From positions 270,501-334,500 of the forward strand of contig WPIO01000087.1 of assembly GCA_009760855.2 (NCBI GenBank): a stretch of DNA of 64,000 bases, written 5' to 3'. The position numbers were made by a program, and so were the translations under genes. Of the stretch, positions 9,931-22,704 are shown piece after piece (within the stretch, counting starts at the first letter, position 1; every line of letters starts with the position of its first letter). The DNA comes from Cristatella mucedo. Lineage: Eukaryota; Bryozoa; Phylactolaemata; Cristatellidae. Below the pieces are notes generated by a model. The model was not told the origin of the DNA and did not search any database. It saw only the letters and a program-made list of their open reading frames with translations.

Positions 9931-10445
9931 TTTAGGTTCCCGATGATACTTACCAGATTTCAGACATACCCGCAGAGAATATTCTTAGCGAGTGCCCGTC
10001 TCTAAAGGAGTCTCTTAGTCAGAGAGACAGCAAGGATTTAGATGGAGAGGAACTGTGTGATGAGTTGCAAGTCATTTCCAGGAGGCTTCCACAGACTATT
10101 GATCACCAATAGGTCTTGCACTTTCTATTGCTGCCTACATTGATACGAATTTTTCCCAATCCATCAGTGGCGCTCATAATTGTATTGACCTGTCCAATTT
10201 TCAGTGACCAGTGGAGAAGTAAGTTTCTCAAAATTAAAACTAGTATAGAATTGTCTTTGCTCAAAATGTGCAAAAAGACCAGTTGGATTGGCGACAGTTT
10301 CTAATTAAATCACATGTAGCACTTTTTTCTCGGCATGTAAGAAATGATCTGTAAGTTTGCCATGAAAAAAAAGAGGAAATCAGCAAAGTTTCGAACGCCA
10401 ACTTTACCATTTTATGTATTGTTGCATCCTAACACGTTGTGTATG
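9931..10445. other. Unassigned spacer
   Basis: No recognisable repeat or coding frame beyond short ORFs. Confidence 0.4.
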
Positions 10446-10916
10446 TCAGTTTGCGAGTCTTTGTGAATACACATTTTTTTGTGCACCGTGCAAATCGGTT
10501 TTCATCTCGTGATGGGTGAGTGGGTAAAAGCGTGAGAGTGAACTGGTTGCCAGATATCTGCTCTCATCACCAAGTGCACCAAAATACTTTGAATCGGCCT
10601 TGTCTGCAGCGCATCTATAGTTAGTTCGAGGCAAAGACCGGCGAAACGGAACGAGTAAGAAGAGCGACTGATACAGTTGTCATTGCCTATACGGGCAGTA
10701 GTCCAGACAGAAAGGCCGGAGCAAGATAAGGAAGGCACCTAAAAGTGACAGGAATTGACGTTTGAAGTCGGTCATTACTTCAAGCGTCGGTGGATCCTGA
10801 TTGGCCAGATAGTTAGCGCCGTACCAATTTCGTTTCGCGGCTCCAGATTCTAGTAATGGTGGCCCAGGTAACGGTGCACACGAGTCAGGTACTTCTTTTT
10901 GAATATTTTGCTGCAT
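10446..10916 (-). CDS. Candidate two-exon small gene, unknown function
   Basis: Minus strand. Exon 1 would run from the ATG at 10916 to 10739 (59 codons plus 1 base) and exon 2 from 10603 to the TGA at 10448-10446. The proposed 135-bp intron (10738-10604) begins GTGCCT and ends CTAAC...GCTGCAG, with a consensus-like branch site about 16 bases before the acceptor, and the phases agree (1/1). The product would be about 111 residues, Pro-rich at the N-terminus, then KRNWYGANYLANQDPP and, in exon 2, DSKYFGALGDESRYL. An alternative phase-0 intron (GTAATG to ATCAG) is also possible. I recognise no family. On the opposite strand a 60-codon frame (10955-11137) ending in an acidic tail could be a terminal exon of another gene. 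Evidence is splice logic and composition only. Confidence 0.3.
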
Positions 10917-11137
10917 GTGGTAATTGAAGTCTAGTTTAAGATAGTTTCAGGTAGGTAGCGAGAGATAAATGCAAAGCTGGAGACGCTCGCCTATCTCTTC
11001 CAGATGTAGTGCTGATGGCCGCAGTCTGTGAAAACGAGGCGTCCTTAGAGATGCCTTCTGAAGCGCATCTTGTCGCTGTGACGGCCGACGGCGAGGAAGA
11101 GGAGGAAATGATTGCTAAAACGACAGCTTTCAAATAG

Positions 11138-12156
11138 GTCTGCAATTTATCTGTACTAAAATACGCTAGAGTCAATCTATATGGCGATAATGAACGTTGC
11201 TAAAAATTAGTGGTTACGCTAGGTTTGTTTCATTATACAAACTCGGAGGGCCTAAATTAAACTAGGTTTTCGTGAAACGTGTGCGTTACACATGAGCATG
11301 ATTACGACCGCCGACGTAGCAAGCAGTTGCGGCTCCTGAAATAATCATTAGCATTAGAACCTGCGTAACTCCGAAGTATATGAATAGGAGATCTGAAAAC
11401 CACGTTGCATAATGAGCCGCGAGTCGAGCTTAACGAAAAGTACCGGACGGTAGTTGGGCTCTTAAATTTGAGTCGGGCAATAAGGATCTGCACAGAGCAT
11501 CGTAAAGGCTATTTGCGCTCCAGTTGAAGCGGGGCGTAACCATAGTAACCATCCGTCGCAGTCCGATAGACTTATCTGAGCTACGGAAAATGGCTTGCCA
11601 TGTTAAAAAATGGGCGCCACGCAGCCGCAACGCGGTACGCATCGGGCGTCGGCTAGGACTAGAGTGGCTACTGGCGCTGTGCTTCCGGCGTAACGTCGTT
11701 AGTGCAGACGCGGCTGCGTTTCTTTTATACGCTACTTGATTGAAGCGAAGAGAATGTATTACAGAAGTGTCAGGATGCGCCTTCCGCAGCACCCAAGGTG
11801 CGCTAGCCTCGCTGTAGTGCGATTCGCACTAACCGGAAGCCCTGCGTTGCGTAGGGTCAGAAGACCTACGAGTAGGAAGTGCAATTGGCCTGGACCGAAT
11901 GACACTACGTACGTGCCGAGTTTGACGCTATGAGCTGCGAGTGTAGTCCTAAAATAAGAATATTGAAAATCCGTCGGTAATCATTTTTAAGAGCGGTGTC
12001 ACAGATTCAGCTAAGTATGCATTAAGAACGCGATAAATGGTCAATATCGTGCTGACACGTATCTTTATGGTCTCAGCCCAACTCGCTTAGGTGCTTCGCT
12101 CTTTATTAAAGGCCAGTACTTTGTGCTCGCTTTTACGCGCCCTCTTAAGCATAATA
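11138..12156. other. Unassigned region
   Basis: No repeat family was recognised. Overlapping ORFs on both strands between 11430 and 11930 lack motifs. Composition is moderately GC-rich around 11580-11930 for no visible reason. Confidence 0.4.
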
Positions 12157-12284
12157 ACTTATCTACCTATTTTATAGTTGTCTGTACATCAAATAATGTG
12201 AAACATTCTCTTTTGATTATTGATACTTATCTACCTATTTTATAGTTGTCTGTACATCAGATAATGTTTCTTTTGATTATTGAT
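12157..12284. repeat. Local tandem duplication
   Basis: A 68-bp unit starting ACTTATCTACCTATTTTATA is followed directly by a second copy (12225-12284) with one base change and about 8-10 bases deleted. High identity implies a recent event. Confidence 0.85.
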
Positions 12285-12348
12285 TCTCTTTGGTCAAACT
12301 TCAAACACCTGCGTAGAGATTCAGTTCTCAAAGACCCCTATACAAAAA

Positions 12349-12484
12349 TATTATTCATTTATATAGCGCCCCAAGAGAACCTAATCTCTATTCAGGCGCT
12401 TCGCATATGCCTTGGGGCTCGAGCCCACGACCTCAGTCAGACCTTAGTCGAGGTGAGCACCTTAACCGCTAGACCAAACCAGCT
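12349..12484 (-). repeat. SINE-A
   Basis: Complete reverse copy with TTCATTTATATAGCGCCCC, AGAGAACCTAATCTC, box B complement GGGGCTCGAGCCC and head complement ending GACCAAACCAGCT. Confidence 0.85.
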
Positions 12485-12841
12485 AGAGAGACCTATTATT
12501 AGTTCCAGCAGAAATGCCGTAGAAGGCATAGATACAGTTTTATTTGCGAAAGTTTGTAATCTCACTCATCAGGATCACTGGAGTTCTTATAAGAGACCAC
12601 TCGTCAACCGCAGAAAACTTACTCAAGCAATTGAAAACCTTAGCCCACGCGATGCGAATGGATGTCGACATTTGTTTGCTATGGGCGCCGCTAGCGCGTA
12701 CTTAGAAAAAGGTTCGTTCCCTGAAAGACCTTTTACTACCGCATTGTTAGCAACACGACAGCTTCAGTGCAAAATGGTTTAGTAATAAGACCGTAGGAAA
12801 TTTTGGAGTGAAAAGCGTCTCTAGTGGAAGGCTCATATAAC

Positions 12842-13230
12842 AATAATAATAATAATGTACTTGATAAAGCGCCCTCAGAGAACTTAATCTCTTTCTAGGC
12901 GCTTTACATTTGCTGCAAAGGAAAATGCAATTGAATGGTAAGTAAAATCATGCTTGATAAACAAAAAAAATGAATAATATGGTTAAGGGTGACATGCACT
13001 GGGTCAGCATGCAAATATGGTTAGTGGCAGCATGCACACAGTGTCAGCACGCATAAGCACATGAAGGACGAATCACAGGGACCCACTAAATGCTGTCCTA
13101 AATAGGTGTGTTTTTAAGTTCCTTTTAAATGTGGTCAGGTCAGGGATGTTCTAAAGCAGGTCGGGAGGGAGTTCCAGGCTTTGGGAGCATATGAACTAAA
13201 TGCACGGTCTCCAAAGGATTTAAGGTTTGA
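12842..13230 (-). repeat. L2-type LINE, 3' fragment
   Basis: Antisense copy: (AAT)n, TTGATAAAGCGCCC, 3' UTR with GGGTCAGCATGCAAATATGG, and the last reverse-transcriptase codons. The minus frame reads GDRAFSSYAPKAWNSLPTC, the characteristic C-terminal motif. The 5' break is near 13230, where the sequence becomes unrelated. Confidence 0.85.
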
Positions 13231-13293
13231 CAGAACGGACAAAGTGCAAAGCGGCTTGGCAGGATATGCGACCTCCTTGCCTTCGACGGTGAC

Positions 13294-13524
13294 ATGGCGG
13301 CTTTTTTCTTGCAGGACCAAAAGGACGATAAGAGGTTAGTACTAACCGAGAGCGCAACTGAGAAAAGTGGCTTCTATGGCAAGGCAAATCTTCCCAGGGC
13401 ATGCAGCAAGCGAACCCTACGGAACGAAAGTCAACGTCAGCCCTGCGGCTCGATCTACAAAGTCACTGGATTTAAAGACAAGGCGCCTTCCTACAAGGCA
13501 AACGTAAACGGTGGCAAAGGCTAA
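13294..13524 (+). CDS. Candidate small ORF or terminal exon
   Basis: The ATG at 13294 has a good context (GACATGG) and opens 76 codons to TAA. Alternatively TTTTTTCTTGCAG just inside (13302-13314) is a strong splice acceptor, so the frame from 13315 could be a terminal exon. The peptide is lysine-rich and hydrophilic, ending KAPSYKANVNGGKG, without membrane segments. It starts about 60 bp beyond a LINE insertion. Family not recognised; may be fortuitous. Confidence 0.2.
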   Translation: MAAFFLQDQKDDKRLVLTESATEKSGFYGKANLPRACSKRTLRNESQRQPCGSIYKVTGFKDKAPSYKANVNGGKG

Positions 13525-16500
13525 AAGTCTCATCAGGCTAGTAATTGACCTGCGCTTTCGGTCACAGAGAGAGAGCCGACGCTGCGTTGTTCAGTCACGT
13601 GACCACAGGCGATCGAATGCCGTATCGTATTCATTTCCCATTAGGTCAACTTATTATGTTTTGATCGGTAAATAAAATATAAACTGAAATTTTTTCAAAA
13701 TTAGCAAGTTGGAAATTTTCCGACATGACTTCTCTTATTCTTGGCAAAGGGAGATTTTCTGTCCGTCATTAACTTACGCTCGCTCGATCCGCGTTTACTT
13801 GCCAATGTTAAGCTGTACTTACGCTGCTAGCTCTTGACCGTTATGGGTGATAATTCCGAAGAGGGTTCTGTCAGTATTGAAATGGACACTTTGTACTAAT
13901 AAAGCATAAGAACCCAAGCCCTACTAGCGTTTTCTGAAATTCAAGTTTTTTTTTACAAGAATTCAATGTCTCTCGCGAGTCAGATAATGAAACTCATACA
14001 GCTAACGCCTCGTCATGGAATGTCGACTTTTTCAAAAAATGGCGTATAAGAAATAATTACAAGCTTGTCGCTATCTAAATGCTCACCAATTGAGCCCATA
14101 TGTTCCGTTCGGGTCATTCACCACACAATCTGGCTCGCCAGGCTTGTCCTCGCACACCTGGAGCTAGATGTCACTGTAGTTTACTAATTGCCACCGGTAT
14201 TATTGCGAATGAATATTACCATTTGTTGATTGCTGCTCAAATGCATTCTTGGTTGTCGCTTCCTGTGGCTTCCGGTTCACGAGTTTTCAACTCCACACAG
14301 AAAGTCCAGCACCACCAAGTGGTAAAGCATAAGGCCAATGGCCAGAATGTTTTTTCAATTTGTACCTATTGGAGACCCGGGTCCCCAAAAGGACCTGTGT
14401 CTCGCAAATACTTTTTAACGCCGCGAATACGAGTCAGATAGACCTCGTGATAAGGTCAATCGTCTTTTTTGGTCATTAAAGCTATACCACGATCAGAGTT
14501 CAATTTTTATTCCCCTCTACTTTTTGGCGAAGAAAGGCAGGAGTGAGGTCTGGCCAGGCTGTAAAGCGGGGGGGGGGGAGGGGGTTTCTTCGGGCGCCCG
14601 GGCTTCGTCTTCGGCATTTCGACATCAACCGCCGGTTTTTTCTTTGCCTAATAAGTGTACGGCACCGCGAGAGGATGCGGAAACGGAGTTGGCGTCCTCT
14701 GTTTTAAACATACATGACATGTATAACTGAACATGAGCATTTTCTACGATTTTGACTACTTATTTAGAAAATAATTATTTAATTAATTAACTCACTTTGA
14801 GCACGGGGCCTTTGCGGGAAGCCGGTTTCCCACCATTTGGTTCATTTCTGGAGCTATTCTTGAGCCTTCTACCGTAAGTATGGCTGCTAATCTCTCTATC
14901 GTGGCGGTCACCTGGCATCGTATGTCCCAAGCGGCTACTCTTAGGCTGTGCTTATTTTAAGGTCGAGTTCAACCTACGACGAACCCACTTTAAAACGGGA
15001 CAGAAATCTTTAAGAGGCCCCTGACCAGCTCTGGGACTTGGTTGCAGTCAACTCACTTCCAGACCAAAACGGAAAATTTCTACACACCAAGTGGTCGAGA
15101 TCAAGCGCTGTTTACAGGCCGCGAAATTTCTTGTTCCTCTCTATAAATACCGGACCGATGGCAAATGTCCTTCTCATTTAAATTTGACTTTCTATGTTGC
15201 CTGGCGCTCCCTTTGGCCTAAGTAAAATTTGACGGTTGTTTTGAGCCGGCCTGTTCTGAAACTCTGCAAGACTTGAAGAGATCGTTGTATCATCTTACGA
15301 TAGCTCGCTTGAGCTTTAAAGGTTGCCACTTGCTGCGTCCTTCCGATTTCCCCTTAGACGAGTCTAAGTAGTCTAAATTCATCACATCCCATACGGAGAC
15401 ACGCAGTGCCACGTCCAGCGGCAGCACAAACCTCACACTTGTTATTATTTCATCCAAGTGTCACCACTCATAACTAATGACATTTTAGTAGTTTGATTGG
15501 TAATACTGGGACTTCAGCCAGAAAATAATACTTGATCACATTTTTTCAGACGATTGAATGCTGTCATCTCCTTTAATTGCCAAATCTTTTGCAAGCGATC
15601 GCACGCGGCGGGTGTCACATTCGGTCTGCAGTGTGAGCCCTCCTTCGCATCCAGAATAATCGGTGAATCGCGAAATCTCAGACACGTGACATTGAACTTC
15701 TGCCGGTACTAAAATATCTTCCTCGTCCTATGCTGCTCAACCTTCCATCTTGCCTGCCCTCACTGGTGAAATGTTACAACACGACACTAGCCGGCGTGCT
15801 AGACGAGTCTGCTCGTCTTTTAAGCGTGGTGTAAGCCTCGCCCAAACGGCATACGGTTTATCACGAATATTAAAATAGCTAAACGTACTAAGCTCAAGAT
15901 TGAGAAGGCAAGTGAGATTGACAGATCAGGAATGACATTTCATCGAATGGAAAACAAGGAACAAACAGTAACGATACAACTCGATCATCCTAGCGAAGGC
16001 GATGCCCTGCTTCTATAAAAGTTCGAATCGCTGATCCAATGATAATTGAATAATGCCTTTGATATTAAACCGTCTCCTTATTCGAAACCAGGTCGGAAGC
16101 CCACCCAGTGATCCTAACGGCAATTGGAAAATTGCTTCTATATTTACGCTTCCGAAAAGATAGATAAGATCAGGGAGTTCTTTACACGGAAACTTTCCCA
16201 CTCGAGTACTCTACTTCGTTGTGCTCTCTGGACGCCTTCTCCTTTAATTCTCTCCAGCACCTGAATGTCAGCAATCTAGCATGCCACGAGTGACCTCACC
16301 ATGAAAATAATCTCCGAAATTAAGAAGACTAAAAGCCAATTTGACACTATACCCACATTTCGCCTTCTTCTATGCATCAATATGCTCTCTCCATCCATAA
16401 CCAACGTAAACAATACATCATTAGAATGGTCTTTTCCATGATAATTAAAAAACGGCTGCTGTTGGACAAGTCATTAAGTAGGCAATGCTAGATATAATAA

Positions 16501-17614
16501 GCTTAAGCTGATTCCACAAATTCTCGCTAAGCCATTTAAATGTAAAGTGCAAGGGTGAGTAACGGCAGTGTAACTAAAAAGTAGTGACATAATCAAATCA
16601 GAAAAATCAATCACAACTTCAAATATTAATAGTTCCAGGCACCTTTTAGAGATAATGTCTGCTCATGGTCTGCAGCATTTCTCGGGTTAGATTATGACTT
16701 CAAAATGGAAAGCCGACCTAGTTGCCATGTCTCTGCTTGCTTTGTTTCATCTTTCAGCTGTGTTTGGTAATGCTGAGCACCAAGTCTCGAGGGCCTCTCA
16801 TCTCAACTCGGCGTCGCTGACACGGTTCTGCAAGGTTTTAAAGTCATAACTCAGTAGGAGACGCCAGAACATTGACATAAATGGGACTCGATAATTCGAG
16901 GAACCTCTGTAGTACAGGTTAACCGAGGGTACAACTCTTTCAGATAATGTATACTCTTCTTATTGACGATGTAATCGCACAATCTAGGCTTTCTTCCCAA
17001 TGCAAATGGCACACTGCTGAATCTGTGTTATGATAGCTCTCAACCTTCCAGAACCTCGAACTTTACAAACTCCCGTTATGCACGTATTGCTGAAATTTGC
17101 ACGGACAAATTGCTCAAATTCAACGAAGATCAATCAAACTTACAAGTTATGGAAAATCTTTTCCGATTGAGAAATGAGAGAGCTTGGTGCTCACAATAGG
17201 CTCTGCCAGCATGTCTCCCGCAGCGTCTGCACAAAATCTAGGCACCCAATTCCAAAGTGACCAAAGTACCTAGCCGACCACATCAGCTCCAAAGTCATCT
17301 GTGTACTTTCAGTTGCAACAATTTGAACCAGCGTAGATGAGGATACCAAATGCAACCAGGTCTAAGTATTTCTGACAGCCCGTCCTTTTGTTTTTCTGCA
17401 GCTCACTACTTGTCTTTTTGGCTTGTGCTATAAAGCGCTTGCTGTTATTTTCAAAAAGTGGTACCAAGGTTTGTCTCTCGTGAATGTTGCGGCTGCTGCA
17501 ATAAACCAGTATTCGCCGACAAGCACTGGCTCCCAATCGAACAGTACATAGAGTTCAAGCTGTCACCACTCAACCTTTGGTTCCTTCTTCCTCTCGCTCC
17601 TGCCCACTCGTCAG
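13525..17614. other. Unassigned 4-kb region
   Basis: No copy of the repeat families in this window was recognised here. ORFs are short (up to 113 codons at 14100-14441) and carry no motif. A G-rich run lies near 14568-14584. This is the longest repeat-free stretch of the window, so it may hold single-copy or regulatory DNA, but nothing specific is seen. Confidence 0.4.
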
Positions 17615-20085
17615 AATAATAATAATAATAATAATGCATTTGATAAAGCGCCGTCAGATACCTCAATCTCTTTCTAGGCGCTTTACATTTGCTGCAGAGC
17701 GAAATGCAATTGAATGGAGAGTAATAGCATGCTTGATAAATAAACGAAATGAATAACATGGTTAGGGGTGACATGCACAGGGTCAGCATGCAAATGTGGT
17801 CAGTGGCAGCATGCACAGTGTCAGCACCCATAAGCACATGAAAGACGAATCCCAGGGACCCACTGAATGCTGTCCTAAATAGGTGTTTTTTTAGTTCTTT
17901 TTAAATGTGGTCAGGTCAGGAGATTTTCTCACGCAGGTTGGGAGGGAGTTCCACGCTTTGGGAGCATACGAACTAAATGCACGGTCTCCAAAGGATTCAA
18001 GGTTTGTACGAGGTATTTGTAGACTGTTGGATTCCGAAAAGCGGGTGGTACGGTGCTTGGCCTGATGGGGGAGTAGATCTGAGAGATAGGCTGGAGCCGA
18101 AGAATGAAGTGACCTAAAAGTGAGCGACCAAACCTTGAAGTCAATCCCTTGCTTGACTGGTAGCCAGTGCAGGTCGGCGAGAAGTGAAGTAATGTGGCAA
18201 CTGCGACGCTCACGACAGACAAGCCTAGCTGCAGAGTTTTGCAACGCCTGCAATCGCCTGATCGCACATGCTGGTAGGTCAGTGAGCAGTGAGTTGCAGA
18301 AGTCGAGACGGGATGTCACGAATGCATGGACCAACTTGGACGAGGTATCCTTATCTAAACAAGCCCAAATTTTAGCAATGTTATGATTCTGAAAATAGGC
18401 AGATTTGACTGTGCAGCTGATACGGTCGTCTAACGAGAGGTAGCTTTGGAATATGACACCTAAATTTCGAGCTGATTCAACCGGAGATATGCTTGCAGAG
18501 CCCATTTTGAGCGTCAGCCTTTCCAAATTTGTGAATCGCACAGGGTTTGCCCATAACTAGTAAGTTAGTTTTATCGTCGTTTAGTTTTAGAAAATTTGCT
18601 GCCATCCATGTGCGGATGTCATCAATACATGCAGCAAGTGAGTTTAGAGAATTTGAGGTGCTCGAAGGCTAGGAGAGATCAAAGCAAAGGTACAACTGTG
18701 TGTCATCTGCATAGAAGTGGAAGGCTAGATTGTGCCTGGCAATCCCATAAGCAAGAGGGAGAGTATATACCATGAAAAGAACCGGACCTAGCAGGGACCC
18801 CTGAGGTACCCCACATTTCAGAGGTACCTCAGATAATCTTTGTCCATTCAAGTCAATACTCTGGAGTCTCCCACTGAGATAGGACCTTAACCACTGCAGA
18901 GCAGTGCCAGTGATACCCTGGCGAGATGAGAGGCGCTCTAGAAAAACTTTGTGATCGATGGTATCAAAGCTGCTGAAAGATCGAGCTAAACAAACAGAGA
19001 CACTCTACCCATGTCTGCATTCGTAAGTAGATCGTTGTATACCCTAAGCAATGCTGACTCTGTGGAGTGATTAGTTCTAAAGCCAGACTGGAACATATTA
19101 GCAAGGTGTGAGGTTTCGATATATGAGTTCAGCTGGTCCACCACGACCCGTTCCAGTGCCTTTGATAGGAATGGTAGAAGGGTGACTGGGGGGATAGTTG
19201 CTTACATTCTCTTGGTCAAGTGTTGATTTCTCGAGAAGTGGCCTGACTACAGCTTTTTTGAAAGGTGCTGTGACATGACCTGAGGCTAATGACATAATAA
19301 TGATGTTGGTTATGCATGGCAGCAGCAGATCAATGCAACGTAGGAGCAGGACAGTGGGAACAGGGTCCAGAGGACTTGTTGTCTTCTTTGATTGAGATTC
19401 GAACTTCGGGACTAGATTACTAGTGACCTGCTTAAATGTAGACATTGAGGTGCAGCCAGGAATTTGGGGACAACATTCTAGTGGGATGTTGTCATCGCAG
19501 GGATGGAGCTCCTGATCTTGTCTATCTTCTGCACAAAGAATCGAGAGAAGCAATCGGCTAGATCATCACAAGGATCATCAGGTAAGGAGCTAATCTGGGA
19601 ACGGTTGAGGAGATGGTTTATCGTCGACATCAGGATTTTGGATTGTGCATCTGTGATTCAAAAATGTTTCTTTAGAAGCTAGACTTGGCCTTTGCCAGGA
19701 TCGATTGGTACGACCTACAGTAGTCTTCATATGCCTGTCGGTGGACAGTCAGTCCAGATCTTTTGTATGCTTTTTCAAGATTTCGCTTAATAGACCAGGC
19801 TAGTTTAATGTCTGTGGTAAACCATAGGTCGTCTGGGTGGGGGCGCACAGTGGGCTTTGTCAGATAGGCAAACTCGTCGAGCGTGTCAGCTAGTGTTGGT
19901 TGTAGCTATCTACAAATGATGACAGATCGGAGGGAGGACTGAGCAGCAGAGGTGAAACAGATTTTCTCGAACGGACAGTATCGATGTCAAGGGTCTTGAG
20001 GTTTTGCAATTCATCTTTTATTTTAGAGGAGGAGGTGGGCACGCACTGTAGATTGAATGAGATCTGCTTGAACTACTCTTAAGCC
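17615..20085 (-). mobile_element. L2-type LINE, 5'-truncated copy
   Basis: The longest retroelement in the window, about 2.5 kb on the minus strand. Its 3' end is (AAT)6 followed by the hairpin-forming tail; its 5' end is lost near 20085, within the linker upstream of the reverse transcriptase, so no endonuclease domain remains. Tail and C-terminal motifs place it with the L2 clade of CR1-group LINEs. The 3' UTR and tail are nearly identical to copies at 12842, 22705 and 23623. Confidence 0.9.
17891..19900 (-). pseudogene. LINE reverse transcriptase, frameshifted
   Basis: Read on the minus strand, the frame begins with a linker containing VHRQAYEDYCRSYQS-like sequence. It continues with TTSPLDPVPTVLL, then FKKAVVRPLLEKS, and loses frame just after NYPPSHPS. 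The palm motifs follow in another frame: GVPQGSLLGPVLF, and the catalytic YADD at 18713-18702. A third frame holds the C-terminal block (LDFCNSLLTDLPACAIRRLQ, LHWLPVKQ, FSSYAPKAWNSLPTC). At least three frame breaks exist, so the copy cannot make an active enzyme. The intact protein would copy RNA at a nicked target site. Confidence 0.85.
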
Positions 20086-20582
20086 AGGCTAGGCATCGTG
20101 CCACCCGCTCTTCCGGTACAATTCATTTGGCTGTGTCTCGACGTAACTCAAACCTTATTGAGTCCGCGCCTTTAGTTTGTAGGTTCTCAAAACATTGAGC
20201 TTACTGCCAACTAAAGTCATGAAATCGCTCATTGGAAGACATGGTCGAAGCTGCCAGAAATATAGTTTCCTTACAGTAAATGCTGGATCCGTTTAAATTG
20301 TCCTCTACATGCTTGTGAGTGCTGGCGCTGTTCGTGTCGTCGCTAATCATATTAACAAGCTTCTCTTTCAACAGTAGAAAAGTGCATCGAATGACTCGTC
20401 GACGAAATTGACCCATGACACAGTGTCTTATCAGGGCTAAGAGAACTGTCTTACTATCACTGTAAAGGTTGTGCTAGTTTATTCGGACCATTGTTTGGAA
20501 TTTAGTAGTAAACTGTCTGGTGCAAATTTGAGAAATTATGGTGACAGGAAATCTACTCTCTGCATGCTGATCTATCGACTGG
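20086..20582. other. Unassigned spacer upstream of LINE
   Basis: It contains an ATG-initiated 71-codon minus-strand ORF (20416-20201) with no recognised motif. It does not resemble a LINE endonuclease, which supports the 5' boundary of the LINE near 20085. Confidence 0.35.
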
Positions 20583-20754
20583 TGAGCCGTGATGGCACAC
20601 TAGGTAAGGCGGTTGCTTTCACGACCTCGGTCCCGAGGTCATGGGTTCGATTCCTGCGGTGGGCGATTCTTTATCGCCACTCCAAGCGGTGGTGATAGCC
20701 GTAAAGGCTCTTCTGTCGCTATACAAAAAGAGGCTTTTTAATCAGCTAGGATTT
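20583..20754 (+). repeat. tRNA-derived SINE-D
   Basis: Head GAGCCGTGATGGCACACTAG (box A-like), then canonical box B GGTTCGATTCC, a body with CGCCACTCCAAGCGGTGGTG, and a tail GGCTCTTCTGTCGCTATAC...AATCAGCTAG. The family differs from SINE-A in both head and tail. Confidence 0.8.
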
Positions 20755-21118
20755 TGTGTGTGTATCGACTGAGGATGTATCGTATGCGAAAATACAAAGT
20801 CAATGGCGTGTGGCAACTAGGTCGCACACCTTTATACGGTCAACTTTGGCCACACAGCTCGAAGAAGTCACACGGTATTGCCTTTGGGTGGCCACACGCT
20901 TGTGTTTTACTCAGCGAAGAGCCTCGCTGGGGGTGTGAAGCAGTGACACTCTGTAGCACCTTCGGCAAAGGTCAAGCTTCCAATACTGTGCGGTCAGCCA
21001 TAGCCCTGAAAAGTTGACGCGGAAAAGTTAGGCCCAGAGAGGCTACTCGCTTGACGAAAGGGAAGCAGACTCGCTACAGAAATATGGATCTGGCCTGAAA
21101 TAGCTGTGTAAGATTTAA
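20755..21118 (+). other. Unassigned spacer
   Basis: Short overlapping ORFs only. Two near-identical words, TGGCCACAC and TGGCAACTAGGTCGCACACC, recur locally, but no element was recognised. Confidence 0.35.
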
Positions 21119-21258
21119 GATATTTCATTTGCATAGCGCCCTTAGAGAACTCAATCTCTATTCAGGCGCTTTATATATGCCACGGGGCTCGAGCCAACGA
21201 CCTCGGCTGGATCTTGATCTGGGCGAGCACCTTAACCTCAGGGCCAAACCAGCTCGGC
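21119..21258 (-). repeat. SINE-A
   Basis: Reverse copy: TTCATTTGCATAGCGCCC, AGAGAACTCAATCTC, GGGGCTCGAGCC and GGCCAAACCAGCTCGGC. Diverged by scattered substitutions. Confidence 0.8.
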
Positions 21259-21764
21259 ACTGAGGAGAAGCCGATCCGTTAAGTAAACACACTAGCATTT
21301 TGAACTCCGGGTTTTTGAGCTTCCGAAAACTTTGTTGTGTATTGCCATACCTTTAGTATTATTATATAGGTATTTCGATGCAGATCGACCACATGGCAAA
21401 ATGTAACTTGAATTAGGCATTTCGCGAAGCAATATGCATAAAACAGCGCTCCGAAAGTGTTTTCGTATTGGTTGGTTAGCAGATCCTAATAAGAAACATG
21501 CATTCCTTGAGAGGCTTTATGGTCTCCGAAAATAGTAAAGACTTTCTTGGAACTCCTAAAATTATCAGCAGCATTATCAGTCTGCTTATGGTTCCTATTT
21601 TCCGCTGACTCTGCCAATTATTCTCAAAACAGCATGTCTTTTTCTGTCATCAACTTTACAAGCATGGTGCTTACTGTCGTCATTTCGAACTTACAGCTGC
21701 CAACCGAGTAATTGGATGACTGAGGTGTTGAAATAATGATAATAATATAAATTAGTTATATAAT
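21259..21764. other. Unassigned AT-rich spacer
   Basis: Nothing recognised between the SINE and the LINE tail. Confidence 0.35.
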
Positions 21765-21880
21765 AATAATAATTTTTTATAGCGCCCTCAGAGAATTCAA
21801 TCTCTTTCTACGAACCTTAAATCTGCTGCAGAGGAAGCATGATCGAATGGTTAGTGGTAGCATGCTCAATGAAGAAATAT
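21765..21880 (-). repeat. L2-type LINE 3' tail, diverged
   Basis: AATAATAATAAT, TATAGCGCCCTCAGAGAATT, CAATCTCTTTCTA, CTGCTGCAGAGGAAGCATG: the antisense of the family 3' UTR, cut short after about 110 bp. Confidence 0.7.
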
Positions 21881-22704
21881 TCAAGTTCGCATTATGATTT
21901 GATTTCCTAGTGATAAGCCAACTACATCTGTAATAGACATGCAGGGCTCGCAGTATTAAACCGGAAGTTGCACGACAGCAATCGAATGTCAACAGGATGG
22001 CTGTTAACAGCCAGGCACGAGAGTTGCTTGTAAGGAAAGTATTTTATTATTTGGCTTTCCGCAATGCCAGGATGCTTAACCACAAGAATTTTAATGGAGG
22101 TGCATAGTCCTCTTTCAATAATCAACGTTTACTTGGTCTCTGTGGCTAAGTCTTTAGTCTTACTTGTAGCACCTCAAGTGGAGCAACTGAGCGTTGCCAG
22201 TTGTCTCTTTGTTGCCGAGCAAGCTCGGCCTCAGTCTGATCAAGATTAACATTGCAGCCCTCGTTTAGCATGCATCTGCAAAGTTCCGGGAAGGCCTGCT
22301 GTGCTTTCAACTTGACGTTGTCAAGTATTTGTCTCGCTTAGAGGTCAGATAAAGCAGCGACAGCAGAAGCTTTATCGGAATGCAGCACGTGACTGTTACT
22401 GCTTTACTTAGGCTACGAGCTACCTCAGTGTGCTAAACCCTCGCCAGAAGGGCTCCGCTGCAGAATGGCACAGGCGAATCTTCGGCAATGGAGCAATGCT
22501 AGGCTGATAACTTTTTATGAATCGTGGTGGCTCTGTAAAAGTGCGCCGAAGCTAGGTTTTCTCATTCTACCATTATGTTCTAATTTTCTATGTAATTGTA
22601 TTTACGGAGGTTATAATAGCATTTACTGTTATTACAAAGAACTGCTTAAGTATGCCAATATAGTCGGAACTTCACAGCTGGTAACAGTTGAGACCGATGT
22701 GCAT
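21881..22704. other. Unassigned spacer
   Basis: No repeat family or gene recognised. Confidence 0.35.

Noticed and set aside
12246-12782. 178-codon plus frame
   Set aside because: About a quarter of it is an antisense SINE-A, so it is a chance join rather than a gene.
20593-20660. Possible tRNA gene with canonical box B
   Set aside because: Head of SINE-D, repeated at 45435, 49511 and 56785 with the same body and tail.
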